A stretch of 64,000 nucleotides of DNA, taken from positions 1,178,001 through 1,242,000 of the forward strand of contig NZ_SHKK01000001.1 of the NCBI RefSeq assembly GCF_004217135.1, in the 5' to 3' direction. Position numbers and translations under genes: made by a program. The DNA is from Micromonospora violae (GTDB taxonomy: Bacteria; Actinomycetota; Actinomycetes; Mycobacteriales; Micromonosporaceae). Below the pieces are notes generated by a model. It was given only the letters and a program-made list of their open reading frames with translations, searched no databases and was not told where the DNA came from. Below are positions 1 to 9,098 of the stretch, in pieces; position 1 is the first letter of the stretch, and each line of letters begins with the position of its first letter.

Positions 1-2248
1 GCCGCTGGACAACTCGTTCACCTATCCTCGCGTGTCACCGGGCGTGCGGGCGTACGTCATCGACTCCGGAATCAATCTGACCCACACCGAGTTCGCCGGG
101 CGGGCGGTGTCCGGCTGGGACTTCACCGACAACGACGCCAACGCCGCTGACTGTCGGGGGCACGGTACCCACGTCGCCGGCACGGTCGGCGGCACCACCT
201 ACGGGGTGGCCAAGAACGTGCAGTTGGTGGCCGTACGCGTCTTCGACTGCGACGGCCGCGGCACCGCCTCGAATGTTCTTGCCGGGGTCGACTGGGTGAC
301 CGGCGACCATGACCCTGGTGAGTTGGCCGTGGCGAACATGAGCCTCGGCGGCCCGTCGTACGCGCCCATGGTCGACGCCGTGCGGCGGTCGATCGCGGAC
401 GGCGTCACCTACGTGGTGGCCGCGGGCAACGAGAGCGCCGCCGACGCGTGTTCCTACACCCCGGCCTCCGTCCACGAGGCGATCACCGTCGCCGCCACCG
501 ATGCCACCGACGCCCGCGCATCGTTTTCCAACATCGGTACGTGCGTGGACCTGTTCGCGCCGGGCGTCGACATCACCTCGGCCTACGTCGGCAACAACAC
601 CGAAACCCGCACCGCCTCCGGAACCTCGATGGCCACCCCGCATGTCACCGGGGCGGCGGCGTTGATCCTGGCCGACAACCCCACCTACACCCCGACGCAG
701 GTGACCCAGGAACTCCTGGCCGACGCCACCCCCGGCGTGGTGACCGATCCGGGCGTCGGCTCACCAAACCGGCTGCTCCACGTCGACGCCACCACGCCGG
801 CCAACGACTTCGCACTGACCGCCACCCCCGCCAGCGGCACCGTCACCGCCGGCAACACCATCTCCACCACCATCGCCGCAACCGTCACGAACGGCGCGGC
901 CCAACCGGTCTCCCTGGTGGCCCACGGCCTACCCGACGGCGCCGTCGCCACATTCCAGCCCGCGAGCGTCTCCTCCAACGACAGCACCACCCTGACCATC
1001 AACACAACGTCGACAACCATGGCCGGCGATTACACCATCACAGTGATCGGCACCGGGACCGGTGCGACCCGCGCGACGGCATTCCAGCTACACGTCAACG
1101 ACCGGGCCGGCTGCGTCGGCTCGAACGGCACCGACACGGCGATAACCGAGAGCACGAGCGCTCTGGTCCCCATCACGATCACCGACTGTCCCGGCGCCGC
1201 CGCTGGCAACAGCACCATCGAGCTGCACATCGACCATTCCGGCATCGGAGACCTCGACATCCGGCTGATCTCACCCGCCGGCACCTGGTATTACCTGCTG
1301 GACCGCACCGGCGGCAACAGCGACGACATCGACTACACCTTCACCCACGACCTGTCGTCGGAGACCGCGAACGGCACCTGGACGCTGTGGCTCAACGACC
1401 TTCTGCACTCGGGCACCGGGTTTCTCGACTCGTGGCGGATCAACCTCGCGGGCGCCGACCTGCCGGCACCAGCGTGCGGTGGCCGCACCACCACCAACCT
1501 ACGGATACCGGCCGCCGGCACGGTCGAATCGTCAATCAGCGTGGCCGACTGCGGCCTGGTGCCGTCGACCAGGAGCTACATCGAGCCCAACATCCGCCAC
1601 CAGTACGGCCGAGACCTCCGAGTCTCCCTCATCGCGCCGGACGGGCAGGCAGTCCTGCTCAAGGACGCCTACGTGGGGTCGTACCGAGCAAACGTCCGCG
1701 AAACCTTCATCACCGATCTGTCAAGCAAGCCCACAGTCGGCACCTGGAAACTGCGGGTCGAGAACGTCGCCAACTATGAAGGCACGTTCGAAGGCTGGAA
1801 GCTGACCCTCGACGGCGGCACCACACCATCCCCCACCACGCCGCCTCCGACGACGCCTCCCCCCACCACGCCCCCTCCGGCGACGCCTCCCCCCACCACG
1901 CCACCGCCCACCACGCCCCCTCCGACGACGCCTCCCCCCGGCGGGAGCCCCGCCTGCACCGCCGTCTACTCCGTGCAGGACCAGTGGACCGGTGGGTTCG
2001 TCGCCAACGTCAATGTCACCGCAGGAGCCGCCGCGCTGACCGGCTGGCGGGTGACCCTCAACCTGCCCGGCGGCGCCTCGGTGACCTCGCTCTGGAACGG
2101 TGTCACCAGCGGCACCAGCGGGACCATCACCGTCGCGAACCAGAGCTACAACGGACGGCTGGCCGCAGGTCAGACTGCCAGTTTCGGATTCCAGGGCACC
2201 GGAAACGGCAACGGCGCCACCGTCACCTGCACCGGAAGCTTGAGCTGA
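1..2248 (+). CDS. Secreted subtilisin-like (S8) protease with two P-domains and a C-terminal CBM2, 5' end outside window
   Basis: The reading frame is open from the first bases (PLDNSFTYP upstream of the first GTG at 32), so the start, signal peptide and propeptide lie outside the window. Counting from the GTG at 32, the catalytic triad is visible: Asp11 in VIDSGI, His44 in GHGTHVAG and Ser199 in GTSMATPH. Two proprotein-convertase P-domain-like beta modules follow (about residues 370-473 and 489-595), then a Pro/Thr linker (about 600-640). The last ~95 residues resemble a family 2 carbohydrate-binding module ([16 protein letters not shown] through the Cys near the end). The enzyme should be an extracellular endoprotease tethered to cellulose or chitin. 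The family assignment is secure; the substrate is unknown. The CBM2 on a protease is unusual compared with its usual place on glycanases. Confidence 0.93.
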   Translation, partial: PLDNSFTYPRVSPGVRAYVIDSGINLTHTEFAGRAVSGWDFTDNDANAADCRGHGTHVAGTVGGTTYGVAKNVQLVAVRVFDCDGRGTASNVLAGVDWVTGDHDPGELAVANMSLGGPSYAPMVDAVRRSIADGVTYVVAAGNESAADACSYTPASVHEAITVAATDATDARASFSNIGTCVDLFAPGVDITSAYVGNNTETRTASGTSMATPHVTGAAALILADNPTYTPTQVTQELLADATPGVVTDPGVGSPNRLLHVDATTPANDFALTATPASGTVTAGNTISTTIAATVTNGAAQPVSLVAHGLPDGAVATFQPASVSSNDSTTLTINTTSTTMAGDYTITVIGTGTGATRATAFQLHVNDRAGCVGSNGTDTAITESTSALVPITITDCPGAAAGNSTIELHIDHSGIGDLDIRLISPAGTWYYLLDRTGGNSDDIDYTFTHDLSSETANGTWTLWLNDLLHSGTGFLDSWRINLAGADLPAPACGGRTTTNLRIPAAGTVESSISVADCGLVPSTRSYIEPNIRHQYGRDLRVSLIAPDGQAVLLKDAYVGSYRANVRETFITDLSSKPTVGTWKLRVENVANYEGTFEGWKLTLDGGTTPSPTTPPPTTPPPTTPPPATPPPTTPPPTTPPPTTPPPGGSPACTAVYSVQDQWTGGFVANVNVTAGAAALTGWRVTLNLPGGASVTSLWNGVTSGTSGTITVANQSYNGRLAAGQTASFGFQGTGNGNGATVTCTGSLS
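1829..1945 (+). repeat. Pro/Thr linker-coding tandem repeat
   Basis: Degenerate short repeats encode [13 protein letters not shown] units between the second P-domain and the CBM2. Similar DNA occurs in the chitinase at about 53350-53455. This is an interdomain spacer in a secreted enzyme, not a CRISPR array or regulatory repeat. Confidence 0.7.
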
Positions 2249-2377
2249 GCGGTCTCGGAGTACCGGCACACGTACACATGCCGGCGAGGTCCTGCCGCAC
2301 CCATCGGGGCACGATGATCTCGAATGTCGGTCGTGGATGGCAGAATCCCGCTCACTGCGCGGCGGGAGGAGATCAAC

Positions 2378-3253
2378 ATGGGCTGGCTGGCGGCCGGTGC
2401 CGACTACGAGGTGAGCCTGGAACGCGGGAAGGTGATCGCGCGTAACCGCCAGGGCAGGCTGCTCAAAGGCCTGCCGAAGGCGTTGCGTGACACCGACATG
2501 GTCGTCGGCTTGCGACAGCTCTCGGAGTGGCTGAAGCGGCACGAGGTTTCCTGCCGGCAGGAGGTTGAGCAGTGGATGGTGCGGTCGCTGCCCGTGCCGA
2601 CCACCGTGATCTGCGAGGTGTGGGCAGACGAGGCATGGCGTACGTCCCTGCGTGATCTGGTCGTCGTGCCGATCGACGGTGCGGGGCGATGGGACACCGA
2701 CCGCGCGGGGCTGCTGCGTGACGCGGACCCCGACAAGGGCCTCGGTGTGGTGGACCTGGACGGCGAGAGCGGCCGGCTCACCGCCGTGCAGGTCGTCCTG
2801 CCGCACCCGGTTCGTCTGCCTGATCTGGCAGATCTGCGGGAGTTCGCGGCGGACCTGGGGGTGCGGCAGGAGACGTTGCAGTTGTTCCGCGAGGTGTGGG
2901 CGCTGCCCGAGTCACTCGACGAGCGGCGGCGCGACCTGCTCCGATACGCCGGGGGCCGCTACAAGGAGTTGCGCCACGTGCAGGCGCGGGCGACGTCGGC
3001 GGGCTACCGCGTGCAGGGCGGCGCCGCGTCCGTGCGGGTGTGGGAGGACGGCGTCCCGGTGGTCGCGTCGGTGTGGATCGGCGAGGGCGATCCACTGTAC
3101 GAAACCGAGACCGGCCCGCTCTATTTCACCGGTCCGGAGGGGGAGGCGGTGGCGTTGGCGGCTGTAGGGCCGGTGGTGTGGTCGGAAGGAATGCGGATGG
3201 CGGCGAATCTTCACGCCGGACGGGTTGTGGACGAGGACGGTGAGCGGGCGTGA
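2378..3253 (+). CDS. DUF4132-like protein, first gene of the MoxR/VWA/SWIM operon
   Basis: 291 aa. An upstream ATG at 2324 is possible, but the ATG at 2378 has a GGGAGGAG ribosome binding site 6-7 nt before it and begins MGWLAAGADYEV, so I chose it. The C-terminal half (from about residue 140: an LPDLADLREF stretch, then LQLFREVWALPES and RYAGGRYKELRHV) resembles the DUF4132 domain at the C-terminus of E. coli YehI/MolR; this is from memory of the family pattern. The protein has no signal peptide or membrane segment, so it is cytoplasmic. Its stop codon overlaps the next start by 4 nt (GTGA). The neighbours are those of the yehI-yehQ type cluster, which supports the assignment. Biochemical role is unknown. 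Confidence 0.72.
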   Translation: MGWLAAGADYEVSLERGKVIARNRQGRLLKGLPKALRDTDMVVGLRQLSEWLKRHEVSCRQEVEQWMVRSLPVPTTVICEVWADEAWRTSLRDLVVVPIDGAGRWDTDRAGLLRDADPDKGLGVVDLDGESGRLTAVQVVLPHPVRLPDLADLREFAADLGVRQETLQLFREVWALPESLDERRRDLLRYAGGRYKELRHVQARATSAGYRVQGGAASVRVWEDGVPVVASVWIGEGDPLYETETGPLYFTGPEGEAVALAAVGPVVWSEGMRMAANLHAGRVVDEDGERA

Positions 3254-6200
3254 GTGAGACGCTGTTGGAGGCGGGGGCGATCCTGCCTGGTGGTGAGGCG
3301 CGGACCGGGCGTGATGTGGTGGCCGCGCGTCGCTACACCCATCCGGCGCTCACCGGTCGGACCGTCGTCCGTCTGGCTGGGGCGGCCCTCGGCGAGGCCG
3401 AGGATCTGTCGATGGAGTTCCTCGGCTTCAGCCGTACCGCCGAACCGACGCCGGTGGGCACGGCCCGGCGGCAGTCGCTCGGGTTTCCGGCCTGGGCGTT
3501 GATCAATGATCCGGCGAATGGTCGGCACGCGCTGGCGATGGTCAAGGACATGGCCAGGCTTGCGCGAAGCGCCGCTTCCAAACCGGGTAACGCCCGCGAT
3601 GGTTATCAGCAGCTTGCTGCCCGACTGGGTGCGGCGGCACCGCATTTCCTACCGACGTTCTGGGAGGAGGCCGGGCGGGCGTTCCGCGCCGCCGACAATC
3701 CCCGGATGGCCGGCGGCTGCTTCGCCGAGGCCCGGCGCGCCGAGCAGGTGCACGGGCTGCCGGTGGACGAGGAGCGGTTGCGGGAGGTGCATCTGGAGTT
3801 CGCCTTCGCGGGTGCGCTGACGGCGAAGATGCTGACCGAGTACTCCCGCTCGGTCGCGGCTCGGCGGCCGGCGCCCGAGGCGTACGAGCTGGTACGGACC
3901 CTGGCCATTCGTCGCGTCGCCGGCGGGCTGCCGCCGTATGCCGGGATGGCCGAGGACCTGCGGCGGCTGGCGAAGGCGGCCGGCGTGGACGTCGAGGAGC
4001 AGGCCGAGGCGGTGATCCGGGAGCTGCTGGCGTTCCCCGCGATGACCCGCTCGAGCGAGGCCGTGTGGAAGGCGTACCGCAAACCCCTGCTGCGGCTGGC
4101 CAAGCGTGACCCGGCGGTGCGCGCGCGGTTGGCGGAGATCCTCCCCGAGCCGCCCGGCTGGTCCACCGACGTCACCGACTTCTGGCTGGAGCTGCTGGAC
4201 GCGGCGGGCACACTCGATCTGCTGCGTGACGAGGCGGCGACGGTGTCCGCGGCGCGGTGGCTGGAGCGGCTGATGGCGCTGCGGGAACGACGCAGCCGGC
4301 GTCGTTGTGAGCGGCTCATCCGCGTCGTCGCGGACCTGGCGCCGCGGCTGCGGGCGGAGGGCCGGCCGCTGACGTTGTGGACGACCTTCGCTCACCGGGC
4401 CGACCTGGACGTTCTCGACGTGTGTCTCGCGGGTGGGGTACCGGTGGTGATCGACACCGACAGCGGTGCGTTCAACGTGTCTCCCTGGGTGCACGACGTC
4501 GGCCCCGGCCGGCGGGACCTACGCGCCGTCGCCGCCGACCCCGGGTGTCGGGTGCTGCTGGCACGGGGGGCCGCCGACGCCCTGTCGGAGCTGCACAACA
4601 GGCAGGGGTCGGGGCCACTGCCGGCGCGGTTGGTCACCGAGACGCTGGGCGTGGCCGGCCTGCGGGAGGTGCTGGCCGAGCTGCTCGTCGAACGGGCTGC
4701 CCGGGTGCGGGAGGGCACCGTGATCGGCCTGGACGAGGCGCTGTCCCAGCTCGCGGCCGTGTGGTCGCCCGCCGGTGTGGCGCTGGCACCGGACGCGTTC
4801 ACCGCGATGGCGAAGGTCGACGTGCCTGGGGTGCTCGCCCGGTCACTGCGGGCCGGTCTGGTGGCGGAGCTGTCCTGGCCGGCCTACGAGCAGGTGGCCG
4901 AGGACAAGCTCGGTCGACGCTTCGGCGACGCTTGGCCGCAGTTGGTGGTGCACGACAACCGGACCGCACATGTCGTCGACGTCGACGACGACGTTCCGAT
5001 CAGTGAACACATCTTCCGGTTTCCGCCCTCGGACAGCCCGTACACGCGCAACTCCCACGCCGACGCCACCTGCCGCCTGGTCAACGGGCAGCTTCTGGTC
5101 ACCTGGTACAGCACCGGCGGCCGGCTCGTCGGCTACTGGTCGGCGGCCCCGGATGAGCTGATCGACCCCGGCCAACCGACCGGCCACGCCCCGTGGGGCC
5201 GCCGGTCGCTGCCGATGCCGTTGCCCGATGGTGCGATGACCACGGGCAGTCGGCCCTGGCACGCCGGGGACACCCGCAGTCCGGCCGCGACATTTCCGGT
5301 CGCTGGTGACGGCGTCTCGTTCTGGCGGTGCGAACAGCCCGCCGACCCGATGACCAATGAGCGGCGCTGGCGGGAGTACGACCCGGCGACGGGCGAGGGC
5401 GGCCGATACAGCCTGCCCGCGTTCTTTGCCGCCGACCTGCCCCCGGGTGCGACCCTCCTCGCTGACCTGTGCGAGTTGCGGCCGGCACCGGCACAGTTCG
5501 CCTCGTCGCCACTCGGCTGGCGCGACGGGCTGGTCGGGTGGCGGGTGACCCGCCTGCCGGACGGAACGCAGGTGGGGGAGGGGATCGACGGTCGGCGGGT
5601 GTCCTGGCACTCGAGCGCGGTCCGGGTCAGCCGCAACCCGTTCCACAGCGACGCGCTGGTCGCCGGCCTCCGGCTACCGGGCAGCGACGTCGTGCTACCG
5701 GTGACCGGGCGACCCCATCACCGGGCCGAGTTGGAGCTGACCGTGTGGAGCGCCGACGGCCGAGACCCGGTGGACCGGTGCGGACCAACCCAGTACCTTC
5801 CGCCGCTGGCCTGGTGGCACGCACTGGCCCCGCGCGATGCGTCGGGCTCGGCCCGACTGCGGCGGCTCGACGCCACCGATGCGGCCCGACTGATGGCGAT
5901 CGACGACACCGTCACGAAGTCCACCGAGATCAACGCGGTGGCGCTGGCCCTCGTCACCGAAGTGCTGACGGAGGTGACCGACCCGGTGCTGCGTACCGCC
6001 GTGGCGGAGAAGGTGGTGCGCGCGGTACGGCTGCGCCGGCGGTTGGAAGGTGTGCCGCAGCTGTTGGCGGCCGAACCGGTCGACGAAACCACTGTCGACG
6101 CCGTCGCCGACGATCTGCTGCGCACCGCCTGGTCCGGGCTGTTGCCGGCGTCACGGTTCACCTACTACAGCGGCAGTGCCCAGACGCGGCGGGAGATCCT

Positions 6201-7986
6201 TCGCCAGATCGGCGCGGTCGCCGATCTCCTCACGGCCGGGACGGTCGAGGACGTACCGCAGGCCAGCCCAACATGGGTGGACGCGCTCGGCGGGCTCGGC
6301 GCCCTGGCCGTCCGCGCCGCCGCGCCGGTCACCAGTGAGCAGGAGCGCTCAGCGCTGGCCCAGTTGCTGTCCACCCTGGCCGGCACCGTTCTGGCCGACC
6401 CGGCACAGGCGGTGCGGGTGCTCACCGCGACCTGGGACGAGGCGCCCCCGGAGAACCAGCGGGTCATCCAGCGCGACGGTGCCCAGGTCACGGTGCTGCT
6501 GCCAGAACATGGCACCACCTGGTACGCCGGGCGAGGCAAGCAGTGGCGGCGCACGGCCGTGCAGTTGTCCCCGAACGGGCAGTTCACCCCGCCGTCCGGT
6601 GCCACCGTCGAGGCGGAGACCGTCGCGGCCGGCTGGCGGGGCGCTGATCGCATCAAAGCGTTCTGCCGGCTGCTCACCGAGCAGGGCCCGGCCCCGTGGC
6701 GCGCGGAAGGCGTCGACGACCTGGTACAACGCACGGGCATGACGCGAGCCGAGGCCGCCCTGCTGCTGGCGGGTCTTCCCGGCATCGATGACTGGCAGGC
6801 GAACTTCCTCACCGCCGACCAGCGGCGCATCCTCGGGGTGACCAGCACCCAGGCGCGTACCGCCCGCGACGCGTTGAAGTCTCTGTCGTACGGGCAACGG
6901 ATCGCGCTGGTGGACGCGACGATGCCGAAGGATCCGGCCGATCTGTGGCGCAACGGCCCGGACGTGGACCGTCTCGCAACGGCCTGGCTGGCACTGCGTG
7001 GCACCCGCGTCGTCATCGGCGAGCAACTGCTTGCCGACGCCACCCGGATCCTGCCCACGAACCGAGCGGCCGACATCCTGCAGACGATCGCCGACCCGGC
7101 ACCCGGAAGCTGGCTGACCACCGATGGGGAGAGCCAGCCCGGCGACTGGGGCCGACTGGAGACCACCGCCACCGGCGGAACCCCGTTCGACGGCGCGCAC
7201 CTGTACGAGTGCACGGTGGCGCTGCTGTGGCTGGCCTACCAGCTGCCGTGGGGCGACCCGATGCGCGACGCTCTGCCCCGGGCGTTGGAGCTGCTGCGGC
7301 AGCGGTTGCGTAACCCGCAGCTGCTGATCGGGGGCGGACGACACGAGGTGAACGAGCCACCCCAGGTGGGACCGGCGCTCGTGGTCGGGCACACCTTCGG
7401 GGACATAGTCACGCACCACCTCGCCCCGGCCCGCCTCAGCGGACCGCAGGACCCGGCGATCAGTTGCATCTCCAGCCCGGTCGCGGACGCGCTGCGGCTG
7501 GTGCTCTCACCGGACATCGCCGCCACACTGTCCAGCCCGGACGGGGCCAGCGGCGAACACCGCGACCCCCGGGTCGGCGCACCCGACCTGGTCGACACGG
7601 TCGCCGCTCACACCGGCCTCGACCGGGACTCGGCCGGCTACTACCTGCAGCTGCTCGCCCTGCCGAACCCCACCGATGTCAACGTGCGGGCCTGGAACGC
7701 ATGGAAGTCCGCCGGCCTCAGGCACGCCCAGGCGGCGCTGCTCGACTCCGGACTGGTGGTGGCAGGCAAGCGGGAACGGGCCGGCCGCGGCGTCTTCCTG
7801 CCCGGCGGCTGGCTCGCGGCGAAGAACCCCAACCCGCCCATGGAGAGCTGGAAGCAGCCGCTGTACCTGTTCCTCAACGGGTTGACCCTGGTCAACCGCG
7901 CGACGCCGGAGCTGTTCCGCGCCGCGTGGGACCGCGTCAGCGCCGGTGACAAACCCCGCTACCTCGACCTGCAGGAGAAGGCGTGA
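3250..7986 (+). CDS. Large (1578 aa) protein of unknown function in the MoxR/VWA/SWIM operon
   Basis: GTG start overlapping the previous stop (GTGA), which implies translational coupling. The protein is soluble: no signal peptide, and no convincing membrane segment. Much of residues 130-500 is Leu/Ala/Arg-rich helical sequence of the kind found in repeat scaffolds. The middle (about 590-880) is richer in Trp, Gly and Pro and looks beta-rich. The C-terminus is more conserved-looking (AWNAWKSAGLRHAQAALL, then a Lys/Arg-rich GRGVFLPGGWLAAKNP stretch). I recognise no catalytic motif or named domain. Position between the DUF4132-like gene and the MoxR ATPase suggests it is the large scaffold or substrate component of the same complex. 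Its stop overlaps the moxR start by 4 nt (GTGA). Confidence 0.9.
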   Translation: MSETLLEAGAILPGGEARTGRDVVAARRYTHPALTGRTVVRLAGAALGEAEDLSMEFLGFSRTAEPTPVGTARRQSLGFPAWALINDPANGRHALAMVKDMARLARSAASKPGNARDGYQQLAARLGAAAPHFLPTFWEEAGRAFRAADNPRMAGGCFAEARRAEQVHGLPVDEERLREVHLEFAFAGALTAKMLTEYSRSVAARRPAPEAYELVRTLAIRRVAGGLPPYAGMAEDLRRLAKAAGVDVEEQAEAVIRELLAFPAMTRSSEAVWKAYRKPLLRLAKRDPAVRARLAEILPEPPGWSTDVTDFWLELLDAAGTLDLLRDEAATVSAARWLERLMALRERRSRRRCERLIRVVADLAPRLRAEGRPLTLWTTFAHRADLDVLDVCLAGGVPVVIDTDSGAFNVSPWVHDVGPGRRDLRAVAADPGCRVLLARGAADALSELHNRQGSGPLPARLVTETLGVAGLREVLAELLVERAARVREGTVIGLDEALSQLAAVWSPAGVALAPDAFTAMAKVDVPGVLARSLRAGLVAELSWPAYEQVAEDKLGRRFGDAWPQLVVHDNRTAHVVDVDDDVPISEHIFRFPPSDSPYTRNSHADATCRLVNGQLLVTWYSTGGRLVGYWSAAPDELIDPGQPTGHAPWGRRSLPMPLPDGAMTTGSRPWHAGDTRSPAATFPVAGDGVSFWRCEQPADPMTNERRWREYDPATGEGGRYSLPAFFAADLPPGATLLADLCELRPAPAQFASSPLGWRDGLVGWRVTRLPDGTQVGEGIDGRRVSWHSSAVRVSRNPFHSDALVAGLRLPGSDVVLPVTGRPHHRAELELTVWSADGRDPVDRCGPTQYLPPLAWWHALAPRDASGSARLRRLDATDAARLMAIDDTVTKSTEINAVALALVTEVLTEVTDPVLRTAVAEKVVRAVRLRRRLEGVPQLLAAEPVDETTVDAVADDLLRTAWSGLLPASRFTYYSGSAQTRREILRQIGAVADLLTAGTVEDVPQASPTWVDALGGLGALAVRAAAPVTSEQERSALAQLLSTLAGTVLADPAQAVRVLTATWDEAPPENQRVIQRDGAQVTVLLPEHGTTWYAGRGKQWRRTAVQLSPNGQFTPPSGATVEAETVAAGWRGADRIKAFCRLLTEQGPAPWRAEGVDDLVQRTGMTRAEAALLLAGLPGIDDWQANFLTADQRRILGVTSTQARTARDALKSLSYGQRIALVDATMPKDPADLWRNGPDVDRLATAWLALRGTRVVIGEQLLADATRILPTNRAADILQTIADPAPGSWLTTDGESQPGDWGRLETTATGGTPFDGAHLYECTVALLWLAYQLPWGDPMRDALPRALELLRQRLRNPQLLIGGGRHEVNEPPQVGPALVVGHTFGDIVTHHLAPARLSGPQDPAISCISSPVADALRLVLSPDIAATLSSPDGASGEHRDPRVGAPDLVDTVAAHTGLDRDSAGYYLQLLALPNPTDVNVRAWNAWKSAGLRHAQAALLDSGLVVAGKRERAGRGVFLPGGWLAAKNPNPPMESWKQPLYLFLNGLTLVNRATPELFRAAWDRVSAGDKPRYLDLQEKA

Positions 7987-9098
7987 ACGCCCGACAGATC
8001 GACCCGCCGGAGCACCTGTACGCCGACGAGCTGGCGTTCCTGGCTGCCGCCGACCGTGGCCCCCGCCCGCCCGGTTGGAAGCTGACCCCCCAGGCGGTGG
8101 TCACGTTCATCGCCGGTTCCGCCGGCCGTCCCGTGCAGGGCCCCGACGGTCGTCAGGTCACCATCGCGGCGAAGTTCGTGGGGGAGCGGGCCCTGGTCGA
8201 GCGGTGTGTCGTGACCCTGGCCGGAGAACGGGGCCTGCTGCTCGTCGGCGAACCGGGCACCGCCAAGTCGATGCTGTCCGAGTTGCTCGCCGCCGCCGTG
8301 TGCGGCACAAGTGCCCTGGCCGTGCAGGGTACGGCCGGCACGACCGAGGAACAGCTGCGCTACGGCTGGAACTACGCGCTCCTGCTGGCCAAGGGGCCGT
8401 CCCGGGAGGCACTGGTGCCCTCGCCGGTGCTCACCGCGATGACCACCGGTGCCGTCGCCCGGGTCGAGGAAATCACCCGCTGCCTGCCCGAGGTGCAGGA
8501 CGCGCTGGTGTCGATCCTGTCCGACCGTCGGTTGGTCCTGCCCGAACTCCCCGACGACTCCGTCGCCTACGCGGCTCCCGGCTTCTGCGTCATCGCCACG
8601 GCCAACCTGCGGGACCGGGGCGTATCCGAGATGTCCGCGGCGCTGAAACGGCGGTTCAACTTCGAGGTGGTGCCTCCGATCGCCGACTTCGACGCCGAGG
8701 TCGCCCTCGTCACCCGGCAGGCCCGCGCCACCGTGGAACGGGTCGGCGCCGCGTACACGGTGGACGAGGCGGTGCTGGAGACCCTGGTGACCGCCTTCCG
8801 CGACCTGCGCACCGGCAGCACCGTCGAGGGCTGGGAGGTGGAACGTCCGTCCTCGGTCATGAGCACCGCCGAGGCGGTCGCCGTCGCCGCGTCGATTGGC
8901 CTGTCCACCGCGTACCTGCCCGGCCCGGACCCGTTGTCGCTGCTGCCCGGGCACCTGGTGGGTGTCGTACGCAAGGACGACCCGGCCGACCATGCGCGGC
9001 TGTTGGCGTACTGGGACGGCGCCCTGCGCCGCCGCGCCGAGGCCGGCGGCCGGATGTGGCGGCAGCTCTGGGAACAGCGGGACGTCCTGCGTGACTGA
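7983..9098 (+). CDS. MoxR-family AAA+ ATPase (YehL-like)
   Basis: 371 aa. Walker A is GEPGTAKS at residues 89-96, after LLLV. The Walker B region reads VARVEEITR (158-166), where most MoxR proteins have a DEINR-like sequence, so the first acidic position is shifted or altered. Sensor 1 is FCVIATANLRDRG (201-213). Length and layout fit MoxR ATPases, which usually act with a VWA-domain partner to remodel or activate other proteins in the cytoplasm. The VWA partner here is the next gene, and the two overlap by 8 nt. The GTG start overlaps the previous stop. It corresponds to YehL of E. coli. The target of the remodelling is unknown. Confidence 0.92.
   Translation: MNARQIDPPEHLYADELAFLAAADRGPRPPGWKLTPQAVVTFIAGSAGRPVQGPDGRQVTIAAKFVGERALVERCVVTLAGERGLLLVGEPGTAKSMLSELLAAAVCGTSALAVQGTAGTTEEQLRYGWNYALLLAKGPSREALVPSPVLTAMTTGAVARVEEITRCLPEVQDALVSILSDRRLVLPELPDDSVAYAAPGFCVIATANLRDRGVSEMSAALKRRFNFEVVPPIADFDAEVALVTRQARATVERVGAAYTVDEAVLETLVTAFRDLRTGSTVEGWEVERPSSVMSTAEAVAVAASIGLSTAYLPGPDPLSLLPGHLVGVVRKDDPADHARLLAYWDGALRRRAEAGGRMWRQLWEQRDVLRD

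Noticed and set aside
1829-1945. Short tandem repeats that could suggest CRISPR
   Set aside because: They encode a Pro/Thr linker in frame, have no unique spacers and no cas genes are present.
2324-2377. Longer N-terminus for the first operon gene
   Set aside because: The ATG at 2324 has no ribosome site, while ATG 2378 has GGGAGGAG at the right distance.
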